A DNA stretch of 10,776 bases from an uncultured Verrucomicrobiales bacterium. Its GTDB lineage: Bacteria; Verrucomicrobiota; Verrucomicrobiae; Limisphaerales; CANJSG01. Positions 1 through 7,121 of this stretch are shown here, one piece after another. The stretch is taken from the NCBI GenBank assembly GCA_946480965.1, contig CAMLMI010000144.1, forward strand, positions 1-10,776. Reading direction: 5' to 3'. The position numbers and the translations under genes are program-made. Under the pieces are notes generated by a model. The model saw nothing but the letters and a program-made list of their open reading frames with translations, did not search any database and had not been told where the DNA came from. How positions within the stretch are numbered: the first letter of the stretch is position 1; the number at the start of each line of letters is the position of its first letter.

Positions 1-137
1 GCTGGATCGAGCGCGGTGTGATCCGAGCAGCGGACTTCGTGGACGCCGAATGCGCGTTGACCGCTCTGCCGGCGAAGTTCTGCGACATGGCGGCGGGCAA
101 CCGCGCGGTGAAGACGTTCGTGGATGTCTCGCGCTGA
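1..137 (+). CDS. C-terminal end of a probable zinc-type (MDR) alcohol dehydrogenase, partial
   Basis: An open frame enters from the left edge (first complete codon at position 3) and ends at TGA 135-137, leaving 44 visible residues. They read WIERGVIRAADFV near the start and MAAGNRAVKTFVDVSR at the end. This resembles the C-terminal tail of medium-chain zinc-dependent dehydrogenases: a helix ending in a short loop, a 'lpxxF..MaaGnravK' segment, then a final strand. Those enzymes oxidise alcohols or polyols with NAD(P). The catalytic and Rossmann regions lie outside the window, so substrate and even family are tentative. The next gene on the same strand starts 222 bases downstream, beyond a large inverted repeat, so co-transcription with it is uncertain. 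Confidence 0.5.
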   Translation, partial: WIERGVIRAADFVDAECALTALPAKFCDMAAGNRAVKTFVDVSR

Positions 138-151
138 CTCCTGGGGAACAC

Positions 152-306
152 ACGGTAGGGCGAAGGCTCCGGCCGAGCCGCCGGAGGATTTCCTGACGAC
201 GAGACCGCAGCTCTGGCGACTTCGTGGCGCGCCGGAGTTGCCAGTGACGCTTTGGTCCAACGCTGTTCGCCTCCAGGCGGCTTGGCCGGAGCCTTCGCCC
301 AACCGT
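152..306. repeat. Long imperfect inverted repeat / structured element
   Basis: Bases 158-182 pair with 276-300 (25 positions, one difference, G175 opposite T283). The stem continues inward with 183-187 against 270-274, leaving A275 bulged, and outward with 152-156 against 302-306 after an A/A mismatch. Inside the 82-base loop, 213-224 pairs with 233-244 over 12 positions, with differences at 218/239 and 222/235. All three differences are G·U pairs if the plus strand is transcribed, and would be A·C mismatches in minus-strand RNA. No U-run follows, so it is not a classical intrinsic terminator. It could be a palindromic dispersed repeat, a MITE-like element, or a structured 3'/5' RNA region between the dehydrogenase and sulfatase genes. 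Confidence 0.8.
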
Positions 307-359
307 TCGCTGAAGCGCAACCGTTGCGGTTCCGCGGCGGACGTGGCTAGTGTCGGCCC

Positions 360-1790
360 ATGCGTTTGTCCCGTCTTTTGGCCGTTGTGGCCCTGTTGTT
401 CGGCTTGGCCGCCACCGCCGCCGCCGCTCCGCTGCGCGACTGGTCGAAGCAGGAGAAACTCCAGTTCATGCAGACGAACCGGAGCAAGTCCATGCCGCGA
501 CTCAAGCAAATGGATCGGCCGAACATCGTCTTCATCCTCGTGGACGATCTCGGCTACGGCGACCTGACCAGCTACGGACAGGAGAAGATCAAGAGCTACC
601 ACCTCGACCGCATGGCGGCCGAAGGCCTGCGCTTCACCAGCGCCTACGCCGGGAGCACGGTCTGCGCCCCGTCCCGCTCGGCGCTGATGACCGGATTGCA
701 CACGGGCCACACGCGCATCCGGGGCAACGCCAAGACGCCGCTCGCCACGAACGACCTGACCGTAGCGGAGCTGCTCCAGAAATCCGGCTACACCACGACG
801 CTGATCGGCAAGTGGGGCCTGGGCAACGAGGGCACCACCGGCGAGCCGAACCGGAAGGGCTTCACGGAGTTCTTCGGCTACATGGACCAGACCCACGCGC
901 ACAACTACTACCCGGACCATCTTTGGCGGAACGGCATGAAGCTGCCGCTCGAAGCCAATGCCGACGGCAAGAAGGGCATCTATGCGCCGGACATGTTCGC
1001 CCGCGCCGCCGTCAACTTCGTCAACCAATACCGCGACGTGCCGTTCTTCCTCTACTTCGCCCTGACCCTGCCCCACGCCCACAACGAGCTGGGCCGGAAG
1101 ACGGGCAACGGCATGGAGATCGCCAGCGACCATCCCTACGGCGAATTCGACTGGCCGCAGACGGAGAAGAACAAGGCGGCCATGATCACGCGCATCGACG
1201 TGTATGTGGGCATGATCCTCGACGCGATCAAGAAGCAGGGGCTCGACGAGCAGACGATCGTGATCTTTTCCAGCGACAACGGCCCCCACAAGGAAGGCGG
1301 CGTGGACCCGGCGTTCTTCAAGAGCTCCGGCCCGTTGCGCGGGATCAAGCGCGATCTCTACGAGGGCGGCATCCGCGTGCCCGCCATCGTCCGTTGGCCC
1401 GGCCAGATCGCGCCCGGCACCACGAGCGACTTTCCCTGGGCCTTCTGGGACTTCCTGCCCACCGCTTGCGAGCTGGCCAAGGTGCCGCTGCCCGAAGGGC
1501 TCAAGCTCGACGGCCAGTCCATCGTGCCCACGCTCCTCGGCCAGACGCAGAAGCCGCACGAGTTCCTCTACTGGGAGTTCCACGAGGGCGGCAGCCAGCA
1601 GGCCGTCCGCACCGGCGACTGGAAGGCAGTCCGGAAATTCGGCGGACCTTTGGAGCTCTACAACCTCAAGACCGATCTCGGGGAGACCAACAACGTGGCT
1701 TCCGCCAACGCGGATGTGGTGAAGCGCATCGAGGAGTATCTCGCCAAGGCCCGCACCGAATCCGCCGAATGGCCGTTGAAGGAGAAATGA
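360..1790 (+). CDS. Secreted type I (formylglycine) sulfatase, arylsulfatase-like
   Basis: This 476-residue protein belongs to the alkaline-phosphatase-superfamily sulfatases, which hydrolyse sulfate esters. Residues 1-23 form a Sec signal peptide (MRLSRLL, a hydrophobic core, then an AAA cleavage site before PLRDW), so it acts in the periplasm or outside the cell. Catalytic landmarks are all present: VDDLGYGDL with metal-binding Asp62/Asp63, CAPSR at 102-106 (Cys102 is the predicted formylglycine, Arg106 its partner), GKWGLG at 150-155, LPHAH at 237-241, SSDNGPH at 304-310 (Asp306/Asn307 metal ligands), and Lys330 before LYEGGIRVP. The C-terminal LELYNLKTDLGETNN block is typical of the family. 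The Cys-type motif requires a maturation enzyme (anSME or FGE), not seen here. No Shine-Dalgarno sequence precedes ATG 360; the start is fixed by the signal peptide. The substrate cannot be told from sequence; sulfated polysaccharides are plausible. The stop overlaps the birA start. Confidence 0.93.
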   Translation: MRLSRLLAVVALLFGLAATAAAAPLRDWSKQEKLQFMQTNRSKSMPRLKQMDRPNIVFILVDDLGYGDLTSYGQEKIKSYHLDRMAAEGLRFTSAYAGSTVCAPSRSALMTGLHTGHTRIRGNAKTPLATNDLTVAELLQKSGYTTTLIGKWGLGNEGTTGEPNRKGFTEFFGYMDQTHAHNYYPDHLWRNGMKLPLEANADGKKGIYAPDMFARAAVNFVNQYRDVPFFLYFALTLPHAHNELGRKTGNGMEIASDHPYGEFDWPQTEKNKAAMITRIDVYVGMILDAIKKQGLDEQTIVIFSSDNGPHKEGGVDPAFFKSSGPLRGIKRDLYEGGIRVPAIVRWPGQIAPGTTSDFPWAFWDFLPTACELAKVPLPEGLKLDGQSIVPTLLGQTQKPHEFLYWEFHEGGSQQAVRTGDWKAVRKFGGPLELYNLKTDLGETNNVASANADVVKRIEEYLAKARTESAEWPLKEK

Positions 1791-2791
1791 ACGCCGCCGA
1801 CATGCCGGTCGATGCCCGCATCCTCGCCGCGCTGCGAAGGTCCGGGGAAAACGGCGTCTCCGGCGAGGGACTCGCCCAGTCGCTCGGCATCAGCCGCGCC
1901 GCCGTCTGGGCCCGCATCGAGGAGCTGCGCAAGCTGGGCTACGACATCGCCGCCAGCCCGCACCACGGCTATCGGTTGCTCGGAATGCCCGATGTGCTCC
2001 ACGCCGACGATCTGCTCGCGCGTTTGCCCCAGGACCGGATCATCGGCCGCGACATCCGCGTCTTCCAGGAAACGACCTCCACCAGCGACGTGGCCGACAA
2101 ACTGGCCCGCGACGGCGTGAAGGAAGGCGTTGTTGTCTTCGCCGAATCCCAGACCAAGGGCCGAGGTCGGCTCGGGCGGCAATGGGTTTCCCCTTCGGGC
2201 AAAGGGCTGTGGTTCTCCGTGCTGCTCCGGCCCCAACTGCGTCCGCAGGAAGCCACGCAGATGACCGTGGCCGCAGCCGTGGCCGTCAGCCGCGCGCTTC
2301 AGGCCCATACCGGCATCGTCGTCGCCATCAAATGGCCCAACGACCTGCTCGTGCGCGGCAAAAAAATCGCCGGCATCCTCACCGAGCTGGCCGCCGATCC
2401 CGACCAGGTGAAGCACCTCATCGTCGGCATCGGCATCGACGTGAATCTCTCTCTTTCCGACCTCTCGGCCGAGCTGCGCCCCATCGCCACTTCGCTCCGC
2501 ATCGAGCTGGAACGCCCGGTGGACCGGGCCGCCTTGGCCGCCCAGGTTCTGAAGGAGCTGGATGTCGAATACCGCCGCGTCTGCCAACGCCAGTTCCCCG
2601 CCGTGGCCGACGAATGGGAAGCCCGGTGCACCACGCTCGGGTCCCGCGTGGCCGTGAACATCGGTCCGAGAACCGTCGAAGGCATCGCCGAAAGCCTGGA
2701 CGACGACGGAGCGCTGCTCTTGCGCACCGAGCACGGACGCATCGAACGCATCATCGGCGGCGACGTGACGGTGAAGAAGCCGGAGCACTGA
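1787..2791 (+). CDS. birA: Bifunctional biotin-[acetyl-CoA-carboxylase] ligase / biotin operon repressor
   Basis: This 334-residue protein is the size of E. coli BirA and has its three-part layout. Residues about 9-66 are a winged helix-turn-helix, so it may also repress biotin genes. The catalytic domain has the biotinyl-AMP loop GRGRLGRQW (125-133), KWPND (182-186) and GKKIAGILTE (191-200). A C-terminal SH3-like domain covers about 285-330. It activates biotin to biotinyl-AMP and attaches it to the lysine of acetyl-CoA carboxylase BCCP. Where most homologues read GIGINVN it reads GIGIDVN (214-220), a conservative Asn-to-Asp change. The start at 1787 overlaps the sulfatase stop as ATGA. GGAG lies only two bases upstream, and an in-frame ATG at 1802 is the alternative. 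No biotin synthesis gene or BCCP is in the window, so the regulatory target is unknown. Confidence 0.95.
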   Translation: MNAADMPVDARILAALRRSGENGVSGEGLAQSLGISRAAVWARIEELRKLGYDIAASPHHGYRLLGMPDVLHADDLLARLPQDRIIGRDIRVFQETTSTSDVADKLARDGVKEGVVVFAESQTKGRGRLGRQWVSPSGKGLWFSVLLRPQLRPQEATQMTVAAAVAVSRALQAHTGIVVAIKWPNDLLVRGKKIAGILTELAADPDQVKHLIVGIGIDVNLSLSDLSAELRPIATSLRIELERPVDRAALAAQVLKELDVEYRRVCQRQFPAVADEWEARCTTLGSRVAVNIGPRTVEGIAESLDDDGALLLRTEHGRIERIIGGDVTVKKPEH

Positions 2792-2800
2792 TGCTTCAGC

Positions 2801-2834
2801 GCAAAGAAAAGGGCAGGCCCGAAAGCCCGCCCTT
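2801..2834 (-). terminator. Intrinsic terminator for the pyrH-frr unit
   Basis: Between the convergent ends of birA and frr, bases 2809-2818 pair with 2825-2834 (10 positions, one A/C mismatch, 6-base loop). Read on the minus strand, the stem is followed by TTTTCTTT, a good U-tract, so it terminates transcription coming from frr. On the plus strand the stem is followed by CTCACAGG without a U-run, so it would end birA transcription only weakly, if at all. Confidence 0.8.
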
Positions 2835-2878
2835 CTCACAGGATATTTTGCCGGCGGACACGACCGCCTGCGCTCCGC

Positions 2879-3436
2879 TCACACCGTCAGGATTTCCTTC
2901 TCCTTCTGGGCGAGGTGCGCCTCGATCTTGGCGATGTAGGCGTCGGTCATCTTCTGAACTTCCTTCTCGGCCACTTCCAGCTCGTCCTCGGACACGCCTT
3001 CCTTCGCGGCCTTCTTCAGGGCCTCGATGGCGGCGCGGCGTTCGTTGCGGATGGCGACGCGGCCCTCTTCGGTGATCCTCTTGCAGAGCTTCACGAATTC
3101 CTGGCGGCGCTCGGTGGAGAGCTCGGGCAGGACGATGCGGATGAAGCGGCCCTGGTTGGCCGGGTTCAGGCCGAGACCGGAGGACTGGATGGCCTTTTCG
3201 ATGGCCTTGACCGTGGTCTGGTCGAAGGGCTGGACCATGAACATGCGCGGCTCGGGCGTGTTGATGGAGGCCAGTTCCTTGAGGCGCATCATGGAGCCGT
3301 AGGCTTCGACCATGACGTTTTCGATGAGGGCCGGGGAAGCCTTGCCGGTGCGCACGCCGGAGAACTCGTGCAGGACGTGCTTCTCGGTCTTCTCCATCTT
3401 TTCGTCGGTTTCGAGGAGGATGTCGTCGAGGGCCAT
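2879..3436 (-). CDS. frr: Ribosome recycling factor
   Basis: This 185-residue protein has exactly the usual family length and is collinear with RRF throughout. It has an N-terminal helix (EKMEKTEKHVLHEFSGV), RTGKASPALIENV (29-41), TPEPRMFMVQPFD (60-72) and GLGLNPANQGRFIRI (87-101) in the beta domain. The C-terminal part returns to the long-helix bundle through ERRQEFVKL and EGRVAIRNERR. RRF acts with EF-G to split post-termination ribosomes so subunits can be reused. It lies 32 bases downstream of pyrH, the usual pyrH-frr order, and a terminator with a minus-strand U-tract follows its stop. ATG 3436 has no Shine-Dalgarno sequence upstream. Nothing is missing or truncated. Confidence 0.97.
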   Translation of the reverse strand: MALDDILLETDEKMEKTEKHVLHEFSGVRTGKASPALIENVMVEAYGSMMRLKELASINTPEPRMFMVQPFDQTTVKAIEKAIQSSGLGLNPANQGRFIRIVLPELSTERRQEFVKLCKRITEEGRVAIRNERRAAIEALKKAAKEGVSEDELEVAEKEVQKMTDAYIAKIEAHLAQKEKEILTV

Positions 3437-3468
3437 AGCGGGAAAATCGGGGTGAAGGGTGGATGAAA

Positions 3469-4215
3469 TCAGCCCGCCACGACGGTGCCGATGGATTCGC
3501 CGAGGACGACCTTGCGCAGGTTGTGGGCCTTGAAAAAGTCGAACACGATGATCGGCATCTTGTTGTCCTGGCAGAGGGCGAAGGCGGCGGCGTCCATCAC
3601 CTTGAGCTGCTTCTGGAGCGCTTCCTGGTAGGTGATGGTGGCGTAGCGCTTGGCGTTCTTGTTCTTCTTGGGATCGCAGTCGTAGATGCCGTCCACCTTG
3701 GTGGCCTTGAGCACGACCTCGGCGCCGATCTCGTTCGCGCGGAGCGCGGCGGCGGTGTCGGTGGAGAAGTAGGGATTCCCTGTGCCGCCGGCGAAGATGA
3801 CCACGCGGTCCTTCTCCAGGTGCCGCACGGCGCGGCGGCGGATGAAGGGCTCGGCGACCTGCGTCATGGTGATGGCGGTCTGCACGCGGGTGGGGACGCC
3901 CTTCTTCTCCAGCGCGTCCTGGAGCGCGAGGGAGTTGATCACGGTGGCCAACATGCCCATGTAGTCGCCGGTGGCGCGGTCGATTCCTTTCTCGCTGCCC
4001 TGGAGGCCGCGGAAGATGTTGCCGCCGCCGATGACGATGACGACTTCGACGCCCAGCTCGCGGACTTCGGCGATCTGTTCGGCCATGTCGTGGACGGAAA
4101 CGGGGTCGATGCCGCTGGCGCCTTCGCCTCCCAGGGCCTCGCCGCTGAGCTTGAGGAGAATGCGGCGGTAACGGGGTTTCGGGGATTTGGGCTGGGGTTT
4201 GGCGCTTCGGCTCAT
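3469..4215 (-). CDS. pyrH: UMP kinase (uridylate kinase)
   Basis: Bacterial UMP kinase of the amino-acid-kinase fold phosphorylates UMP to UDP with ATP in pyrimidine nucleotide synthesis. From ATG 4215 it is 248 residues. It opens with a Lys/Pro/Arg-rich tail (about 1-17) that most homologues lack or have shorter. KLSGEAL (22-28), IGGGNIFRG (62-70), TGDYMGM (82-88), [13 protein letters not shown] (144-156), DGIYDCDP (175-182) and the [12 protein letters not shown] block (208-218) follow in family order. An in-frame GTG at 4233 would add six residues. ATG was preferred as the commoner start codon, but neither start has a Shine-Dalgarno sequence, so the start is uncertain. A promoter-like pair lies upstream at 4257-4286. 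frr follows after 32 bases. The classical upstream partners rpsB and tsf are not next to it here. Confidence 0.96.
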   Translation of the reverse strand: MSRSAKPQPKSPKPRYRRILLKLSGEALGGEGASGIDPVSVHDMAEQIAEVRELGVEVVIVIGGGNIFRGLQGSEKGIDRATGDYMGMLATVINSLALQDALEKKGVPTRVQTAITMTQVAEPFIRRRAVRHLEKDRVVIFAGGTGNPYFSTDTAAALRANEIGAEVVLKATKVDGIYDCDPKKNKNAKRYATITYQEALQKQLKVMDAAAFALCQDNKMPIIVFDFFKAHNLRKVVLGESIGTVVAG

Positions 4216-4256
4216 AAGGGGGTGCGAATCCACGGGGACCGCGTTCAGTGCGCGAG

Positions 4257-4286
4257 GTTCTACCGCCCCGTCCCGGCGCGCGTCAA
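4257..4286 (-). promoter_or_regulatory. Candidate sigma-70 promoter for pyrH-frr
   Basis: On the minus strand TTGACG (4286-4281) is followed after 18 bases by TAGAAC (4262-4257). These match the -35 consensus at five of six positions and the -10 at four of six. Transcription would start near 4250, about 35 bases before ATG 4215. The spacer and flanks also contain a 7-bp GC-rich inverted repeat (CGCCCCG/CGGGGCG) just after the upstream gene, which could weakly separate the two units. This was judged by eye only. Confidence 0.4.
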
Positions 4287-4300
4287 CCGGGGCGGGGAAA

Positions 4301-5269
4301 TCACTCCGCGTTGAGGGGCAAGCTCGCCCTGCCCAGGTCCAGCAGCCTGCGGAGCCGCTCCGTCCAGCGAGCGTGGTCCAAGCTCGGTCCGATCAGCACG
4401 GCGGCCGTCGGTGGAACATGGCCGGTCGGCGGCAACGCCTCGATGGCGTGGCGTCCCATGACCTGGTGGAAGACATGGACAATGTCCGGTGTTTCCGCGA
4501 ACCGGACGAAGCCCTTGGCCCGGATCACTTCGCGGCGGTCGATGGACTGGAGGAACTCGACGAAGCGCGCCTTCACGACCGGGCGCGGCAGCGCGAAGGT
4601 CAGCGAACGGTAGCGCTCGTGCAGGTGCGGTTCGGGCTTGGCTTCCGTTTCCACCCGACCGGCGCAGGGCGGCAGGCGCAGCAGGTCGGGCAGTTCGGGC
4701 AGGGCCAAGGGCAGACGCACGATGCGGGCCCGGGGATTGACGGCCGCGATCTCCGTCTTGGCGGCTTGGATGGTGGTTTCGTTCGCCAGATCGCAGCGGG
4801 AGAGGAAGACAATGTCGGAGAATTGGATCTGCCGTTCGGCCAAGCGCCATTCGGCGATCTCCTGCCGCAGCAGCGAAAACCCGGTGGCATCGACCACGGT
4901 GAAGACGCCATGAAGCCCCGCCACGGCCGCCACCTCGGGATCGGTCAATTGATCCACCACCGCGTCGGGTTCGGCCAAACCGGAGGTCTCGACCAGAATC
5001 ACCGAGCGGTCGCCGGCTTCGACCAACCGCTTCACCGCGTGGCCGAGCTGGGCGTCATCGGCACAGCAGACACAGCCCCCGGCGACGGTTTCCAGGGGGA
5101 CGTCCGCCCGGCCCAACAGCAGCGTGTCCACGCTGACTTCGCCGAAGTCGTTCATCACGACGCCGGGACGGAGGCCGCTGACCGGGGCTTCGTGGAGCCA
5201 CTTCCAGAGCAGCGTGGTCTTGCCGGACCCAAGGAATCCGGTGACGAGAAAGACGGGCACAACAGGCAT
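4301..5269 (-). CDS. CobW/P47K (COG0523) family metallochaperone GTPase
   Basis: This 322-residue G3E-family P-loop GTPase has Walker [10 protein letters not shown] at 11-19, DFGEVSVD at 41-48, the metal-binding CVCC motif at 66-69, ETSGLAEP (Walker B/switch region) at 94-101 and SRCD as the guanine-recognition element at 157-160. A CobW C-terminal domain follows from about 220 to 310. Members insert or deliver metals such as Zn, Co or Ni to client proteins; the client cannot be told from sequence. There is no His-rich linker, only PHLH at 214-217, and no Zur-like palindrome is visible upstream. The start is ATG 5269, because the frame upstream adds a tail foreign to the family and this ATG sits directly before the Walker A strand. 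A GAAGAG stretch ends three bases before it. It lies 50 bases downstream of the pseudopilin gene on the same strand. Confidence 0.92.
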   Translation of the reverse strand: MPVVPVFLVTGFLGSGKTTLLWKWLHEAPVSGLRPGVVMNDFGEVSVDTLLLGRADVPLETVAGGCVCCADDAQLGHAVKRLVEAGDRSVILVETSGLAEPDAVVDQLTDPEVAAVAGLHGVFTVVDATGFSLLRQEIAEWRLAERQIQFSDIVFLSRCDLANETTIQAAKTEIAAVNPRARIVRLPLALPELPDLLRLPPCAGRVETEAKPEPHLHERYRSLTFALPRPVVKARFVEFLQSIDRREVIRAKGFVRFAETPDIVHVFHQVMGRHAIEALPPTGHVPPTAAVLIGPSLDHARWTERLRRLLDLGRASLPLNAE

Positions 5270-5319
5270 TCGCGCTCTTCTAAGCCCCGGAGCACGGCCA
5301 AGCAACGGAGAGCCTGAAG

Positions 5320-6168
5320 CTACTGGGCCCGGGTCGCAATGGACTGGAGGTATTTCATGTCCGTCTGTGCAGCCGGCGATGGCCTCAGAAGCGAGTCGTT
5401 CTGCTTGTAGGATCTGCGGGTGACGGCGTCCTCCCACCGATGGATCTCCGAGTGGCCATCGGCAAACGCCAGCCCGCCGGAACCTCCGTGATAGGAACCC
5501 GGATAGTCATACATTTGCCGCAATCCGGAGGTCCACCCCTCCATGCTGACGATGAAGAAGGCGTCGTTGATGCTGGCCTCGTTCTCATCGAGCATGACGA
5601 GGGTGCTGGACGGTCCAGGGTCGTTCATTTCGGACATTTTACCGTAAACCCTCCAGTTCCTGCCTCCGACCGCGCCGCGCGTTTCCCAGCCTCCGCCCCG
5701 TGTGGAGGCTGAGCCATTGCCACCCACCCAGTTCATCATGGCGACACTCCTGATCCGGGGAACCGTCTGCCCCAGGGAATTGACCGCCTTCGATTGGTCC
5801 GCAGGGCACTTCCAGACGCCGACATTCTTGCCGAGATAAGGCCCGATCAGACTTTCCCGCAGGATCTCCAGATTGGTGTTGTCGGGGCCCACTCCCATGT
5901 CCCCGCGCACCCAGACGTAGCGCTCGGCGGCGCTGCCGGCGGCGGCATAGCCAAAGGGCAGCACATCCCGGTTGTCCTCCACATACATGCGCCACGCGAG
6001 CATGAGCTGCTTGGTGTTGTTCATGCACTGCACGCCTTGGGCGCGGGCCTTGGCCTTGCCCAGCGCGGGCAGCAACATGCCGGCAAGGATCGCGATGATG
6101 GCGATGACGACGAGGAGTTCGATCAGGGTGAACCCCCGGGAGCCCGGAACAACAGGGTGGCGACGCAT
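5320..6168 (-). CDS. Prepilin-type N-terminal cleavage/methylation protein with H-X9-DG domain (pseudopilin-like)
   Basis: This is a 282-residue type IV pilin-like protein. After a short basic leader ending in G12, [19 protein letters not shown] is the class III signal and membrane helix: prepilin peptidase would cut after G12 and methylate F13, and Glu at +5 is present (E17). The soluble part is rich in Gly, Asn and Trp. It carries the H-X9-DG signature near the C-terminus (His of YHGGSGG, then [10 protein letters not shown]), as in the DUF1559/SBP_bac_10-like group that is expanded in Verrucomicrobia and Planctomycetes. [15 protein letters not shown] after the helix is typical. It probably sits in the inner membrane, as part of a pilus or type II secretion-like assembly or as a standalone surface protein; no assembly genes are nearby. 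ATG 6168 has no Shine-Dalgarno sequence. A 159-base leader with a short inverted repeat separates it from coaX. Confidence 0.92.
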   Translation of the reverse strand: MRRHPVVPGSRGFTLIELLVVIAIIAILAGMLLPALGKAKARAQGVQCMNNTKQLMLAWRMYVEDNRDVLPFGYAAAGSAAERYVWVRGDMGVGPDNTNLEILRESLIGPYLGKNVGVWKCPADQSKAVNSLGQTVPRIRSVAMMNWVGGNGSASTRGGGWETRGAVGGRNWRVYGKMSEMNDPGPSSTLVMLDENEASINDAFFIVSMEGWTSGLRQMYDYPGSYHGGSGGLAFADGHSEIHRWEDAVTRRSYKQNDSLLRPSPAAQTDMKYLQSIATRAQ

Positions 6169-6236
6169 AATGGTTTACTGGCGATTTTTCGTCGGAACCG
6201 CCGGGCCGTCGCCTGCGGAACGACTTGATCCCCACA

Positions 6237-6274
6237 GGTTCGGTGGCACGGCCACGACTGGTCCAACACGAACC
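6237..6274 (-). other. Short inverted repeat in the pseudopilin leader
   Basis: GGTTCG (6237-6242) and CGAACC (6269-6274) are perfect inverted copies. Between them TGGC (6244-6247) pairs with GCCA (6251-6254) around a 3-base loop. The element lies about 70 bases upstream of ATG 6168 in the 159-base stretch between coaX and the pseudopilin gene. It may be a leader stem or an operator. No known riboswitch core was recognised. I see nothing else clear in this gap beyond a weak interrupted stem (CCCC/GGGG) just after the coaX stop. Confidence 0.35.
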
Positions 6275-6327
6275 ATTCAGCCCGCCGATCCCGTGAACCG
6301 ACAGCCCCACAATCGGGGTAGCCTGTT

Positions 6328-7086
6328 TTAGGGGGCCGTGATCGCTGCTCCGATCGCCAGCCTCAATCCTTCGAGCGTGAGGTTCGGCTGCACGGCGGTG
6401 ATCTCCGGGAGCTTCGCCGCCATCAACTTGGCGTAGCCGCCGGTGGCCACGACGGGCAACCGCCGCGCCTTGAGCTCGGACTTCAGCTCCTTCACCAGTT
6501 CCCGGATGAGGCCCCGGTAGCCGTGGACCGCGCCCACGAGCATCGCCTGTTCGGTGCTCTTGCCGACCACGCCGCGCGGTTCGCGGATCGTGATGCGCGG
6601 CAACAGAGCGGTCTTTTCGTGGAGATAGTCGGTCATCGCGGAAAGACCGGGGGCGATGATGCCGCCGATGTAGCATCCGCGCCGGTCCACCACGTCGAAG
6701 GCCACCGCCGTGCCGAACCCGACGACCACCGCCGGCGCGCCAAAATGCCGCTTCACGGCGATGGCGTTGGCCAAGCGGTCCGCACCGATGCTCTCGGGCT
6801 TCGGATAGTCGATGCCGATCCCGTGGGCCGTCGCCGCCGTCAGCTCGAAGCAGCCAAGGTCGAAGTGCTGGAGCAACACGTGCCGGATCAGCGGACGGAC
6901 CGCCGGCACGACCGTGGCCAAGGCGGCGCGGGTGGGACGCCGCGCGCCGAGCCGTTCCAGCAGAAGCTTCTCCGTGCTGCCGTCGCGCCATCCGGCGGTC
7001 GGCAGATCGAACGAACGGAGCACCTTCCGGTCGTTGGCCAGACCGACGTGCGTGTGCGTGTTGCCGACATCGAGGAGCAGCGTCAT
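6328..7086 (-). CDS. coaX: Type III pantothenate kinase
   Basis: This 252-residue ASKHA-fold kinase catalyses the first step of CoA synthesis, pantothenate to 4'-phosphopantothenate. The usual family length is about 250-260. Phosphate-1 motif DVGNTHTHVGL is at 6-16, the substrate/catalytic motif GADRLANAIA at 101-110 (Asp103 the expected base), GGIIAPGL at 141-148, and the adenosine-side TGGYAK at 215-220. The phosphate-2 motif reads VVGFGTAVAFD (121-131), where the family normally has VVDxGTAxTxD: the Asp is Gly123 and the later Thr is Ala129, while Thr126 and Asp131 are kept. The Gly codon is GGG, so a single base error from GAC is not enough to explain it. The start ATG 7086 is fixed by the phosphate-1 strand; no Shine-Dalgarno sequence is visible, because a 12-base tandem repeat abuts the start. 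The gene is divergent from argH. Confidence 0.93.
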   Translation of the reverse strand: MTLLLDVGNTHTHVGLANDRKVLRSFDLPTAGWRDGSTEKLLLERLGARRPTRAALATVVPAVRPLIRHVLLQHFDLGCFELTAATAHGIGIDYPKPESIGADRLANAIAVKRHFGAPAVVVGFGTAVAFDVVDRRGCYIGGIIAPGLSAMTDYLHEKTALLPRITIREPRGVVGKSTEQAMLVGAVHGYRGLIRELVKELKSELKARRLPVVATGGYAKLMAAKLPEITAVQPNLTLEGLRLAIGAAITAP

Positions 7087-7087
7087 C

Positions 7088-7116
7088 GGCGGAAGCGTTG
7101 GCGGAAGCGTTGGCGG
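7088..7116. repeat. 12-base tandem repeat abutting the coaX start
   Basis: The unit GGCGGAAGCGTT occurs at 7088-7099 and again, identical, at 7100-7111, followed by a partial third copy GGCGG (7112-7116). On the minus strand this is the immediate 5' leader of coaX, ending one base before the ATG at 7086. The unit length is a multiple of three, so copy-number change would not shift frame if translation began further upstream, but no upstream in-frame start close by was seen. Confidence 0.85.
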
Positions 7117-7121
7117 TTGAG

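Noticed and set aside
1658..2839. Minus-strand open frame (393 codons) across birA
   Set aside because: It lies antisense to conserved birA motifs and has Gly/Ala/Asp/His-rich composition typical of a complementary-strand artefact.
6180..6196. GACGAAAAATCG in the pseudopilin leader resembles GACGAAAATCG in the left arm of the coaX/argH repeat
   Set aside because: The match differs by one A in the run, lacks the inverted partner, and is short enough to be chance.
6169..6327. Possible cyclic-dinucleotide riboswitch ahead of the pseudopilin gene
   Set aside because: I could not recognise the GEMM conserved core in this leader; only short inverted repeats are visible.
7088..7116. Repeat considered as a CRISPR remnant
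   Set aside because: The 12-base units are directly adjacent with no spacers and no cas genes.
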